A stretch of DNA of 64,000 bases from Bacteroidota bacterium (lineage in GTDB: Bacteria; Bacteroidota; Bacteroidia; 2-12-FULL-35-15), in contig JAOQAG010000040.1 of assembly GCA_025963715.1 (NCBI GenBank), forward strand, positions 1-64,000. The letters are read 5' to 3'. Under the pieces are notes generated by a model that worked only from the letters and a program-made list of their open reading frames with translations, ran no database searches and had not been told where the DNA came from. Positions within the stretch are counted from its first letter, which is position 1. Every line of letters starts with the position of its first letter. Position numbers and translations under genes: made by a program. This document shows, piece after piece, positions 9,540 through 19,321 of this stretch.

Positions 9540-11075
9540 ATGCAACTTTTAAAAAACAAAAAAATTTATTTCCTGCTTTCCTTCATCGAAGGAGGCGCTG
9601 TAATGGCCGCCGAATTGCTGGGTGCAAAAATGCTGGCTCCGTATTTCGGTTCTTCGCTGTATGTATGGGCAAGCGTGCTCGCTATTACTCTGGGCGGATT
9701 AGCTGCCGGATATTTTACCGGCGGCATTCTTTCTTATAAAAGTAAAAATCCACTCGCCTTATTTTATGTATTACTGGCCGCCGCTGCATTTACAGTGCTC
9801 ATGCCATTTGCTTCAAAATTTATTTTATGGGCGGTAGGCATGCACAGCCTCATTCCATCCGTCATCGTATCTTCATTTTGTATTTTATTTCCACCTGTAT
9901 TCATGATGGGAATGGTTTCACCGCTCATCATCCGTGCCATTACAACAGAATTGGAGCAAGCCGGAAAAGCAGCAGGCGCCATTTACGCCATCTCCACACT
10001 GGGCGGTATCATTGCCACATTCAGCTTTGGATTTTACATCATCCCCACATTCGGTTTAACCGTTCCCGCCATTGCAACAGGCATGGTGCTGGCATTTATT
10101 CCGCTCATCATTATTTTAAAACACAAACAAACCGGAAAAGCAATTGGCTTTGTATTGCTGTGTACATGGGCTTTTTCGGCGGCATCGTTCAAACCCGCTT
10201 CCTCCATTATCAAACTCGTATACACTTCCGAAGGTTTGCTCGGGCAGATCATGGTGCTGGATTATCCGCATTACAACAAACAGCAAAAGCCGGATGGACA
10301 TAGCCGCTGGCTGTTTGTGAACCGCATTTCACAAACCATGTACGATTCGCTGGCAGATGAAAATAACAAAGAAGAAAAATATTTCACCTACGTATACCGC
10401 ATTGCTGATTTTGCCGATTCAATGCCGAAAAATGCACACATCTTATTGATGGGCTTAGGCGGCGGAAGTGTTGCCAAACGGCTGATCGAAAAAGGATTCA
10501 GCGTAGATGTGTGTGAACTCGACCAGCGCATTGCCATGGTGGCGAAAAAATATTTTTACCTCGGCGATAGCGCGTATATTACCGTGGACGACGCCAGGCA
10601 TTACATCAAAACCTGCAACAAAAAATACGACCTGGTTATATTTGATACGTTCCGCGGCGAGGACCCGCCCAATCATGTATTTACAGAAGAATCACTGGAA
10701 GAAACAAAAAAAATATTAAACCCCGGCGGTACATTGCTTGTTAATAGTTTGGGCTATATCGATGGAAATGCAGGCCGTTCCATGCGCTCCATTTATAAAA
10801 CATTTTTAGCAGCTGGTTTTAATGCCGAAATACTGCCAACCGATCCGGATCCCAATCAGCGCAATTTATTGTTTTATGCTTCCCTGCAAAACGTAAAACC
10901 CCTGCCAGGGTTTATCCCGAAAAAGCAAATTGTATTGAACGATGCAGTAGTGTTAAAAGACGAATATCCGATTTTGGACCTTTTAAATGCAGAAGCTGCA
11001 AAGCGTTGGCGGCTACTGGCCATTAGCAGCTTTAACAGCGATATCAACCAGCGCTCGCTGCCAATATTCAATTAA
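9540..11075 (+). CDS. Membrane-anchored spermidine synthase-like methyltransferase-fold protein
   Basis: This 511-residue fusion has six or seven hydrophobic segments in the first 200 residues (ELLGAKMLAPYFGSSLYVWA is typical of the fused transporter/spermidine synthase group). A Rossmann domain with spermidine-synthase features follows: ILLMGLGGGSVAKRL near 302-315, the acidic VCELDQRI, VDDARHYI and VIFDTF. The family transfers aminopropyl groups, but many fused members have no proven activity, so the substrate is open. GGAGG sits directly against the ATG with no spacing. A later ATG (9603) would cut the first membrane segment, so I keep 9540. Its stop overlaps that of the convergent gene in the four bases TTAA. 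Confidence 0.8.
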   Translation: MQLLKNKKIYFLLSFIEGGAVMAAELLGAKMLAPYFGSSLYVWASVLAITLGGLAAGYFTGGILSYKSKNPLALFYVLLAAAAFTVLMPFASKFILWAVGMHSLIPSVIVSSFCILFPPVFMMGMVSPLIIRAITTELEQAGKAAGAIYAISTLGGIIATFSFGFYIIPTFGLTVPAIATGMVLAFIPLIIILKHKQTGKAIGFVLLCTWAFSAASFKPASSIIKLVYTSEGLLGQIMVLDYPHYNKQQKPDGHSRWLFVNRISQTMYDSLADENNKEEKYFTYVYRIADFADSMPKNAHILLMGLGGGSVAKRLIEKGFSVDVCELDQRIAMVAKKYFYLGDSAYITVDDARHYIKTCNKKYDLVIFDTFRGEDPPNHVFTEESLEETKKILNPGGTLLVNSLGYIDGNAGRSMRSIYKTFLAAGFNAEILPTDPDPNQRNLLFYASLQNVKPLPGFIPKKQIVLNDAVVLKDEYPILDLLNAEAAKRWRLLAISSFNSDINQRSLPIFN

Positions 11076-11623
11076 AACCCAACATTGATCCCTACACGAA
11101 TGATGGGATTGGTATAAGGCGTGTACACCGATTCGGTAAAATTATAAAGGATCATCGCTACAAGTGAAGCATGCGCACCAATCGGTTGCATATAACCGCC
11201 TCCGCCCAAAAGGCTTTCCACATCCACCCTGCGGGTCTGAAAATCAAATGCTTCCAGGTTCAGGTATTCATATTCGGCATAACCGAATAAATAACTGTTG
11301 AACATGTATCGCCCGAAAATACGTCCGCCATACACACTCGTTTCAAAGTCATACAGCTGATCATTGTAATGATAGTATTGGTAAGTGACACCAAAACCCC
11401 CGGCTATTTTATCCGTGAACTTATAACCTACCAGCGGTGACACTTCCAAAAAAGTAATGGTCCCGAACTGTGCACCAATGTTACCACCGGTAAAGATCCT
11501 GTCGATGATGCGATCCTTTGGCGGATGTTTGCGCAGCATGGTACTGTCCTGCGCAGCGGCACAAACAGTAATAAATGCAAGCAAGCCCGCCAGTTTTATC
11601 TTTAAAATAAATTTAGATGTCAT
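11072..11623 (-). CDS. Small outer-membrane beta-barrel protein
   Basis: This 183-residue exported protein has a signal peptide ending near VCAAAQ. Alternating hydrophobic strands follow (GNIGAQFGTITFLEVSPLVG, GGFGVTYQYYHY, FGRYMFNSYLFGYAEYEY), and it ends in Phe (INVGF), as outer-membrane barrel proteins do. The size suits an eight-stranded barrel. Function is unknown. I chose the second Met (MTSKFILK), which directly precedes the basic N-region. The gene is convergent with the spermidine-synthase-like gene and divergent from the SDR gene, 62 bp away. Confidence 0.75.
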   Translation of the reverse strand: MTSKFILKIKLAGLLAFITVCAAAQDSTMLRKHPPKDRIIDRIFTGGNIGAQFGTITFLEVSPLVGYKFTDKIAGGFGVTYQYYHYNDQLYDFETSVYGGRIFGRYMFNSYLFGYAEYEYLNLEAFDFQTRRVDVESLLGGGGYMQPIGAHASLVAMILYNFTESVYTPYTNPIIRVGINVGF

Positions 11624-11685
11624 TCCCTGTAAAGTTAGCAAAAAAATTCTTTTCTTTGGGTTCCTATATAAACGGATTTTGCAGT

Positions 11686-12396
11686 ATGAATATTATTGTA
11701 ACAGGTGCCAGCAGGGGAATTGGGTATGAACTGGTAAAGCTATTGAGTGCCGGAGCAGGTAATACGGTAATTGCCATTGCCCGTTCTGCCGAAAAGCTGG
11801 AACAGTTAAAACGAGATTGCCTTTCGGCGAATGAAGCCTCCGACGTAATTCCGGTTGTGTGTGATTTAAATGATGAGCAGGCCGTAGCTGGGCTTCCCGC
11901 GATGATTTTCCGTTACGTTCCCGTGATCAACATCCTTATTAATAATGCAGGTGCCATTGTCAACAAGCCCTTCATGGAAATTACTCCGGCAGACCTTCAA
12001 AAAGTATACACCGTCAATGTATTTTCAACTGTACGTTTGATCCAACAGATAATTCCCATGCTGGATAAAAAGCAACGTTCGCACATTATAAATATAAGCA
12101 GCATGGGCGGTTACCAGGGTAGTGCAAAATTTGCAGGCTTATCGGCGTACAGCTCCAGCAAAGCCGCGTTGGCCTGCCTTACGGAATGCCTGGCAGAAGA
12201 ATTTAAAGATGCGCCCATTTCCTTTAATTGCCTAGCGCTGGGAGCTGCACAAACCGAAATGCTCGAAGAAGCCTTTCCGGGTTACATAGCGCCTTTGTCA
12301 GCAGTACAAATGGCAACATTTATTGCCGATTTTTCACTTACAGCTCACCATTTTATGAATGGCAAAATAGTGCCTGTTTCAATGAGTACGCCCTGA
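11686..12396 (+). CDS. Short-chain dehydrogenase/reductase (SDR)
   Basis: This 236-residue classical SDR has the nucleotide-binding motif TGASRGIG near residues 6-13, LINNAG near 85, and the catalytic set of Ser (INISSMGG) with YSSSK near 155. It should reduce or oxidise a carbonyl or alcohol with NAD(P); the substrate cannot be told. I start at MNIIVTGASRG rather than at an ATG 69 bases upstream, because the extra residues would be out of family and would overlap the leader of the divergent gene. Confidence 0.88.
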   Translation: MNIIVTGASRGIGYELVKLLSAGAGNTVIAIARSAEKLEQLKRDCLSANEASDVIPVVCDLNDEQAVAGLPAMIFRYVPVINILINNAGAIVNKPFMEITPADLQKVYTVNVFSTVRLIQQIIPMLDKKQRSHIINISSMGGYQGSAKFAGLSAYSSSKAALACLTECLAEEFKDAPISFNCLALGAAQTEMLEEAFPGYIAPLSAVQMATFIADFSLTAHHFMNGKIVPVSMSTP

Positions 12397-12460
12397 TCCG
12401 CTGAATTTTTAAACATAAATGCTCAATTTTCGTAACCAAATAAATAATAATTCGTAGAAC

Positions 12461-12482
12461 GTTTCGTGTCTTTTCACGAAAA
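12461..12482 (+). promoter_or_regulatory. Hairpin in the leader of the giant adhesin gene
   Basis: TTTCGTG and CACGAAA form a 7-bp stem around TCTTTT, 30 bases before the adhesin start. It could be a weak terminator for the SDR gene, an operator or an mRNA hairpin. The sequence does not decide between these. Confidence 0.35.
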
Positions 12483-12511
12483 CTGCTACACCTCAAACTA
12501 AATTCTACTTT

Positions 12512-15500
12512 ATGAGAAAATTTTTTACGCTCTTTTCCGTACTCCTTATTGGCAACATTGCACTGGCTCAGAACGATCTCAGCGTTACCGCCATTACAGC
12601 TCCGGTTTCGGGATGTGCATTAACAGCAACGCAGAATGTCACCATTAAGATCTTTAACTTTGGGTCCACGCTGCCTGCTGCCAGCTCTTTTAATGTGAGC
12701 TACACCATCAACGCAGGTGCGCCTGTAACAGAGCTGGTAACATTGGGAAGTACACTGCTTTCTAATTCAACGCTCACATACACTTTTACAACGCAAGCCA
12801 ACCTGAGCACTCCGGGTACTTACAACTTTGATGCAACAGTTTCCATTGCAGGCGATGTGAATCCTACCAACGACGCGTTTACCGGCTATTCGGTAACCAA
12901 TACCGCTCCATCCGTAGGTGGTACGGTATCAGGCGGAACCAACGTTTGTATCTCCGGTAACAGCGGTGTATTAACACTGAGCGGGAACACCGGAAATGTG
13001 GTACGCTGGGAATATTCCACCGATGGCGGAAGCACCTGGATCAACATTTCCAATAACACCACCACACAAAGCTATTTAAACCTTACCGTGCCAACCTTGT
13101 ATCGTGCACTGGTTCAGAATGGAAGCTGTACAACTGCTTATTCGGCTAACGCAAGCATGACGATCGACCCTGCATCCGTGGGCGGAACGCTGGCAGGATC
13201 GGTTACGGTTTGTTCGGGGACCAACTCCGGTAACATTACATTGTCGGGTAGAACCGGTACCATTATCCGCTGGGAATTTTCAATAGATGGAGGTGTTACC
13301 TGGACCAACATTGCCAATACAACAGCAGCATTAACATTTAACAACTTAACCACCAGCACCCGTTACCGCGTACTTGTTCAAAGCGGAAGCTGTTCATCCA
13401 CTTATTCAGCCAATGCAAACGTTACCGTGAGCCCTGTTTCGGTGGGAGGTACCGTAAGCGGCGGAACAACCGTTTGTAGCGGCAGCAACAGCGGCTCATT
13501 AACGCTGGCTGGCAATACAGGAACTGTTTCCAGATGGGAATTTTCCACCAACGGCGGTGTAAGCTGGTCCAACATTACGAACACTACCACTTCACAAACA
13601 TATACTAACTTAACACAAACCACCTGGTACAGGGCGTTTGTAAAAAGCGGCTCCTGTTCTGCAGTTTTTTCTTCGATCGATTCGATCGTGGTAACAGCTG
13701 CCACTATTGCCGGTTCGATTGCAACAAGCACTACCGTTTGTAGCGGTGCTAATTCCGGAACATTAACATTATCAGGATTTACCGGCAGCATCCAGTACTG
13801 GGAATTTTCCATCAACGGCGGCGTAACGTATACCAACATTGCCAACACAACTGCTGCTCAAACGTATTTAAACCTTACCACCACCACTATTTACCGTGCA
13901 AATGTGAGAAACGGAAGCTGTACGGCCACCAACTCGGGCACGGCAACAATTACGGTAAACCCTGTTTCGGTAGGAGGTACGGTAGCGCCGAATGTTACAG
14001 TTTGCAGCGGTAGCAACAGCGGTATCATTACATTAAGCGGCTATACCGGTTCGGTTACAGGCTGGGAATCATCCACCGATGGAATTACCTGGGCGCCGAT
14101 CGCAAATTCAAGTACAACTCAGGCATACAGCAATTTATCAGTAACTACGTATTATCATGCGATCGTAAAAAGCGGCGTGTGTTCTTCTTCCACTTCCTCC
14201 ACAGATACCATTACGGTAGATGTGCCTTCGGTAGGCGGAAGCGTTTCGGCCAGCTCCAACGTTTGTTACGGTGTAAACTCCGGAACATTAACGCTGAGCG
14301 GACAAACAGGAAATGTGATCCGTTGGGAATATTCGATCGACGGTGGCATTAACTGGAACCCGATTGCCAATACAACAACAACATATACGTACGCAAACAT
14401 TACACTGACCACCATTTACCGTGCGATCGTTCAAAACGGTGTTTGTTCTACAACACCTTCCGGAACGGCAGTATTAACGGTTGATCCTACTTCTGTAGGT
14501 GGAACCATCAGCGGAAGCTCCACTGCCTGCGGCGGATCTAACAGCGGTACGCTTAACCTGATCGGTTATGTGGGAACAGTGCAAAACTGGGAATCTTCCA
14601 CCGATGGCGGTGCAACCTGGACCAGCATTGCCAATACAACAGCTACTGAAAATTATACAAATGTATTGATCACCACCATTTACCGTGCGATCGTGGCAAG
14701 TGGCGTTTGCTCCGGCGATACTTCTGCAACAGCCACCATTAGTGTTGATCCTCCTACAGTGGGCGGAACATTAACAATGGATGATACGGTTTGTGCTGCT
14801 TCCAACTCCGGCACATTAACACTGAGCGGCGAAACAGGTACGATCCAGCACTGGGAATCTTCTACCGATGGCGGTTCTACCTGGATCACCATTGCGAACA
14901 CTACTAACTCTCAAACATATAACAACTTAGCAGCAACCACATCGTACCGCGTGTATATAAAAAGCGGTGTGTGTAACGGGCTTACTTCCAATACGGTTAC
15001 CATTACGGTGGATCCGGTTGCAGTGGCCGGAACAATTGCCGGAAGCACTACGGTATGCGATACTGTAAATGCAGGTACATTAACACTGAATGGCTCTGTT
15101 GGAACGATCCAGAACTGGGAATCATCCACCGATGGCGGAACAACCTGGACCAGCATTGCAAATACCACAACAACACAAACGTATACCAATTTATTAATGA
15201 CCACCTGGTACCGTGCGGTTGTTGCAAGCGGCTTGTGTGGAAATGACACATCAACAGCAGCTACGATCAGTGTAATGCCTAGTGTTGGCGGAACATTATC
15301 GATGGACGATACCGTTTGTGCAAGCTCCAACTTTGGTACTTTAACATTGAGCGGGCAATCCGGAACGATCCAGCACTGGGAAACATCTACCGATGGTGGA
15401 TTAACCTGGCTGACGGTTTCGAATACCAGCGCTTCGCAAACGTATTTGAATTTAACAGCAACTACTTCTTACCGTGTGTTTGTACAAAACGGATCATGCA

Positions 15501-17857
15501 GCGGCGTTACTTCCAATGCTGTAACCATTACGGTTGATCCGGTTGTGGCAGGCGGAACAGTTACAGGCGGCACTACCGTGTGTGATACCATTAACAGCGG
15601 AACATTAACACTGACCGGTTCTTCCGGAGCAGTGCAAAACTGGGAATCATCTACCGACGGTGGTTTAACCTGGACCAGCATTGCCAATACAACAACAACC
15701 CAAACCTATACCAACTTACAGGATACAACCTGGTTCAGAGCCATTGTTTCCGGCGGATTATGCGGAATGGATACATCATCGGTTGCAACCGTGATTGTAA
15801 ATCCAAGAACAGTAGCAGGTATGATCGCAAGCAGCGATACGGTTTGTATCAGCGGTAACAACGGCGTATTGCACTTAACGGGTTACACCGGGGCGGTTCA
15901 AAGCTGGTCGGCATCTACCGATGGCGGCTTTAACTGGACCAGTATTGCCAACACTACCGATTCATTAACATACAACAACTTACCGGTTACAACCATCTAT
16001 TATGCAACGGTAAAAAGCGGATCGTGTAATGCAGATACTTCCATGCATGCCACCATCACCGTGAATCCACTGGCGGTAGGTGGAACGATGACCGGCGGAA
16101 CTGCTGTGTGTGACACGATCAACAGCGGAACATTAACACTGACCGGTTCTACCGGAACGGTGCAGAACTGGGAATCGTCCACCGATGGCGGATTGACCTG
16201 GACCAGCATTACAAATACCACAACCACACAAACCTACACCAATTTACAGGATACTACCTGGTTCAGGGCGATCGTAACAAGCGGTGTGTGCGGAATTGAT
16301 ACATCCACAACAGCTACTATTTATGTAAATCCAAAAACTGTTGGCGGTGTAGTTTCGATGAACGACACGGTTTGTTCGGGAAGCAACAACGGTGTGTTAC
16401 ATTTAACCGGTTATGTAGGAATGATCCAGAACTGGGAAATTTCTACGGATGGCGGATTTAACTGGACGGCTGTATCAAATACTACGGATTCATTAACATA
16501 CAATAATTTAACGGTTACTACGATGTACCGTGCAAATGTGAGAAGCGGCGTTTGTAACGCAGATACTTCCATACGTGCCGTGATCATGGTAAATCCTGTA
16601 TCGGCAGGCGGAAGCATTTCCGGCGCGATTGCAGGCTGTGAAGGCGCAAATGGTGGAACGTTAACATTATCCGGTTATACCGGCAATATCCAGCAATGGG
16701 AATCATCCATTGACGGCGGCCTTACCTGGACCAGCATTGCGAACACAACAACAACACAAACATACCTGAACTTAACGGATACTACCTGGTACAGGGCAAT
16801 GGTACAAAGCGGCGTTTGCTCGGCAGACAGCTCGTCGGTTGCAACAGTGATCGTATATCCAAAACCAATTGCGGCAGCAACAGCTGATACGGTTTGTATG
16901 GGTAACCCTACTGCATTTGTAAACGGTTCCACCATTACTTCCGGATTCATTCAGTTTAACCAGTGGGATTTTGGGGATGGCAACAATTCATTGTCGATCA
17001 ACCCTACACATGCTTACACCACTGCGGGAACATTTGCAGCAACATTATTAACCACTTCCAATTTAGGCTGCCAGGATACGGCAAATGTAACGGTACTGGT
17101 AAATGCATTGCCTGATAATACGGTAACGGCAAGCGGCCCATTGCAATATTGTGCAGGTGGAAGCTTAACATTAACAGCAGCAAGCGGTGGTTATGATTAC
17201 ATGTGGACCACATCGGACACCACACAAAGCATTACGATCCCGTCTACTGTATCATCCGGCACACACACGTATGTGGTGATCGTAACAGACACCGTTACGG
17301 GTTGTTCTTCTTCCGGGATCACTACGGTGGATGTATTGGATTCGCCGGTAGTGTTTGCAGGAAATGATACCACACTTAGCTTAGGCAGCTCATTTGGATT
17401 AAATGCAAGCGGAGTGCCGGTGGTAAGCTGGGCATGGACGCCGAATACCGGCCTGAACAGCGCTACTGTTTCTAACCCGGTTGCAAGTCCTGTGGTAACT
17501 ACAACTTACATGGTAACAGGTACGTCGTCCAACGGTTGTTCGGATACGGATTCGATCACGATCACGGTAATTACAGATTACAATGTTGGCATCTCCAATA
17601 TTATGACGCCAAACGGTGATGGTTACAACGACAGGTGGATCATTCAGAACGTTGAAAATTATCCAAACACAAAAGTGATCGTGGTGAACAGGGAAGGACA
17701 GGTAGTGTACTCTTCTGACTCCTATGATAACAATTGGGATGGAACCAACACATACGGAAAAGCGCTGACGGATGGAACGTATTATTATATTGTTCAGATC
17801 CCGGGAAGTGAAAAGCTTTATAAAGGAGCAATCACTATTCTAAGAGAAGGAAAATAA
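12512..17857 (+). CDS. Giant repeat adhesin-like protein with gliding-motility C-terminal domain
   Basis: This is a 1781-residue surface protein. A signal peptide (1-19) is followed by a CARDB-like domain (about 20-134) and 15 Ig-like repeats of about 88 residues (135-1452). Each repeat begins VGGT and carries TVC near its start, W(E/S).STDGG in the middle and G.C near its end, so one disulfide per repeat is plausible. A PKD domain (WDFGDGNNS, HAYTTAGTF, about 1453-1545) and another Ig-like region come next. The last 85 residues (NIMTPNGDGYNDRW onward) match the gliding-motility-associated type B T9SS domain. The protein should be secreted by T9SS and act in adhesion or gliding. The SprF-like gene 43 bp downstream is its expected secretion partner. 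Confidence 0.92.
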   Translation: MRKFFTLFSVLLIGNIALAQNDLSVTAITAPVSGCALTATQNVTIKIFNFGSTLPAASSFNVSYTINAGAPVTELVTLGSTLLSNSTLTYTFTTQANLSTPGTYNFDATVSIAGDVNPTNDAFTGYSVTNTAPSVGGTVSGGTNVCISGNSGVLTLSGNTGNVVRWEYSTDGGSTWINISNNTTTQSYLNLTVPTLYRALVQNGSCTTAYSANASMTIDPASVGGTLAGSVTVCSGTNSGNITLSGRTGTIIRWEFSIDGGVTWTNIANTTAALTFNNLTTSTRYRVLVQSGSCSSTYSANANVTVSPVSVGGTVSGGTTVCSGSNSGSLTLAGNTGTVSRWEFSTNGGVSWSNITNTTTSQTYTNLTQTTWYRAFVKSGSCSAVFSSIDSIVVTAATIAGSIATSTTVCSGANSGTLTLSGFTGSIQYWEFSINGGVTYTNIANTTAAQTYLNLTTTTIYRANVRNGSCTATNSGTATITVNPVSVGGTVAPNVTVCSGSNSGIITLSGYTGSVTGWESSTDGITWAPIANSSTTQAYSNLSVTTYYHAIVKSGVCSSSTSSTDTITVDVPSVGGSVSASSNVCYGVNSGTLTLSGQTGNVIRWEYSIDGGINWNPIANTTTTYTYANITLTTIYRAIVQNGVCSTTPSGTAVLTVDPTSVGGTISGSSTACGGSNSGTLNLIGYVGTVQNWESSTDGGATWTSIANTTATENYTNVLITTIYRAIVASGVCSGDTSATATISVDPPTVGGTLTMDDTVCAASNSGTLTLSGETGTIQHWESSTDGGSTWITIANTTNSQTYNNLAATTSYRVYIKSGVCNGLTSNTVTITVDPVAVAGTIAGSTTVCDTVNAGTLTLNGSVGTIQNWESSTDGGTTWTSIANTTTTQTYTNLLMTTWYRAVVASGLCGNDTSTAATISVMPSVGGTLSMDDTVCASSNFGTLTLSGQSGTIQHWETSTDGGLTWLTVSNTSASQTYLNLTATTSYRVFVQNGSCSGVTSNAVTITVDPVVAGGTVTGGTTVCDTINSGTLTLTGSSGAVQNWESSTDGGLTWTSIANTTTTQTYTNLQDTTWFRAIVSGGLCGMDTSSVATVIVNPRTVAGMIASSDTVCISGNNGVLHLTGYTGAVQSWSASTDGGFNWTSIANTTDSLTYNNLPVTTIYYATVKSGSCNADTSMHATITVNPLAVGGTMTGGTAVCDTINSGTLTLTGSTGTVQNWESSTDGGLTWTSITNTTTTQTYTNLQDTTWFRAIVTSGVCGIDTSTTATIYVNPKTVGGVVSMNDTVCSGSNNGVLHLTGYVGMIQNWEISTDGGFNWTAVSNTTDSLTYNNLTVTTMYRANVRSGVCNADTSIRAVIMVNPVSAGGSISGAIAGCEGANGGTLTLSGYTGNIQQWESSIDGGLTWTSIANTTTTQTYLNLTDTTWYRAMVQSGVCSADSSSVATVIVYPKPIAAATADTVCMGNPTAFVNGSTITSGFIQFNQWDFGDGNNSLSINPTHAYTTAGTFAATLLTTSNLGCQDTANVTVLVNALPDNTVTASGPLQYCAGGSLTLTAASGGYDYMWTTSDTTQSITIPSTVSSGTHTYVVIVTDTVTGCSSSGITTVDVLDSPVVFAGNDTTLSLGSSFGLNASGVPVVSWAWTPNTGLNSATVSNPVASPVVTTTYMVTGTSSNGCSDTDSITITVITDYNVGISNIMTPNGDGYNDRWIIQNVENYPNTKVIVVNREGQVVYSSDSYDNNWDGTNTYGKALTDGTYYYIVQIPGSEKLYKGAITILREGK
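12914..16867 (+). repeat. Fifteen tandem 264-bp coding repeats
   Basis: Each unit is close to 264 bp (starts at 12914, 13178 and 13442) and codes for one Ig-like domain. Units 8 and 10 resemble each other (MDDTVC), as do 9, 11 and 13 (CDT with GTLTL), and 12 and 14 (NNGVLHLTGY). From unit 8 on, the repeats therefore alternate in pairs of about 528 bp. The third-position differences between units show that the array is not recent throughout. Confidence 0.9.
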
Positions 17858-17900
17858 TAATAAGACATTTTAAACACTAACATTCAGAAAACATTATCCT

Positions 17901-19265
17901 ATGAGGAAATTAAATATAACAGCAGCAGTATTTTTACTTACGGTTTCGGCGTTTGCGCAACAATTGCCATTCAGCAGCCAGTATTATACAAATATGTTTG
18001 TGACCAATCCTGCATTTACAGGAACAACGGATGAGAACACCCATGCATTTTTAACGCACCGCTCACAATGGGTCGGAATTGCAGGCGGACCGCAAACCAG
18101 CTATTTAACGGTGGATGGCCCGATCCAGTCCCGGAACATTGGTTTGGGATTAAAATTATATTCCGATGTAACGGATATTACCAGCAGAATGGGTGCTATG
18201 GCGAATTATTCCTACAAGCTGAAAATTAACGATGACATGAATTTGTTATTCGGTGTGGCTGCAGGGATCTTAAACAACCGCATTGATTTTTCGAAAGCGA
18301 TTGTACGTGATACCGACGATCCGTTCCTGTTCACACAACCACAAAACAAAACGGTATTCACAGCCGATTTTGGTTTGGGCTACAACTGGAAAAGATTACA
18401 GGTTGGCTTTTGCATTCCGCAATTATTAGGTAATAACATTCAGTATAAAACCACAGCGGGCGATAACAGCTATTTTAATTTAGCGCGTCATTACCAGGGA
18501 TCAATTAAATATGTATTTGATGTGATCAAGGATAAAGAGATCACGGCTTATCCGCTGATCATGGTGCGCGGTGTGCAGGGTGCTCCGATCCAGTACGACA
18601 TTAACGGTGTACTGGACTGGAAAAAAATGGGTTGGGTTGGTGTTACATACCATAGCAACGATGCGGTTGCAGCAAGCATTGGCGTACGTTACAAAAATCT
18701 GGCTGTTGGTTATGCATACGATTTCGGGATCGGCAAGATCAGATCGTACACCGGTTCTACTTCCGAATTTTTATTGAGCTATACCTTTGGCGGTAACAAA
18801 CACGATGAGCCGGTAGCGGCAAAAGAAGAGCCGAAAGACACGCTGACACAAGCATTGCTGCAACGATTAAAAACGGATGCAGACAGCAACAAAGCACAAC
18901 TGGATCGGATGAAAGCAGAGCTTACGCGATTGAAAAATGGTGGAAACATTGGTGAAAAAACAGAAAGCTTAACAGAGAACCTGATGCGTACCGCTTCCAG
19001 CAACGATTTTGTGGATGAGAACGGAATGGGATTAACATCCGGATTTTATGTGGTGATCGGTACATTCAGCAGCAAAGAAAATGCGAATAAATTTAAACAG
19101 GCCAACCTGATCAAAGGGTATAACCAAACACAAACGATCCAGAACCACAAAACAAAAGTGTATTATGTGTATGTGTTAAGAGCTGATAAACAGCCGGACG
19201 CAGAAGCAGAGCAGTCGAAATTCAAAACAGAATATCCGGATGTGTGGATCCAGCAATTAGAATAA
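17901..19265 (+). CDS. PorP/SprF family T9SS partner protein with C-terminal SPOR-like domain
   Basis: This is a 454-residue exported protein. A signal peptide ends near FAQQ, and a PorP/SprF barrel domain follows at about 20-300 (SSQYYTNMFVTNPAFTGT, THRSQWVG, LSYTFGG). A charged helix near 305-345 leads to a SPOR-like domain at about 375-454 (GFYVVIGTFSSKENANKF). SprF proteins are needed for secretion or attachment of the type B T9SS protein encoded beside them, here the repeat protein 43 bp upstream. Family members are usually about 300 residues. The extra SPOR-like part could bind peptidoglycan and tie the complex to the wall (inference). Confidence 0.88.
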   Translation: MRKLNITAAVFLLTVSAFAQQLPFSSQYYTNMFVTNPAFTGTTDENTHAFLTHRSQWVGIAGGPQTSYLTVDGPIQSRNIGLGLKLYSDVTDITSRMGAMANYSYKLKINDDMNLLFGVAAGILNNRIDFSKAIVRDTDDPFLFTQPQNKTVFTADFGLGYNWKRLQVGFCIPQLLGNNIQYKTTAGDNSYFNLARHYQGSIKYVFDVIKDKEITAYPLIMVRGVQGAPIQYDINGVLDWKKMGWVGVTYHSNDAVAASIGVRYKNLAVGYAYDFGIGKIRSYTGSTSEFLLSYTFGGNKHDEPVAAKEEPKDTLTQALLQRLKTDADSNKAQLDRMKAELTRLKNGGNIGEKTESLTENLMRTASSNDFVDENGMGLTSGFYVVIGTFSSKENANKFKQANLIKGYNQTQTIQNHKTKVYYVYVLRADKQPDAEAEQSKFKTEYPDVWIQQLE

Positions 19266-19288
19266 TTTTACAAGAAAATAATAAATTA

Positions 19289-19321
19289 AAATCCCCAGTT
19301 TTTAAAGATTGGGGATTTTTT
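19289..19321 (+). terminator. Terminator of the adhesin-SprF operon
   Basis: A 9-bp stem (AAATCCCCA with TGGGGATTT) closes a 12-base loop and is followed by a T run, 23 bases after the stop codon. Confidence 0.85.

Noticed and set aside
9603-11075. A later start for the spermidine-synthase-like gene, with GGAGG at good spacing
   Set aside because: It would remove the first membrane segment, which is conserved in the fused family.
12914-16867. Regular direct repeats that might suggest a CRISPR array
   Set aside because: The period is 264 bp, an open frame runs through all units, and each unit codes for an Ig-like domain. There are no short repeats with unique spacers and no cas genes.
13138-16950. 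Several long reading frames on the minus strand inside the adhesin gene
   Set aside because: They mirror the repeat units of the plus-strand gene, recur once per unit, and carry no signal or domain.
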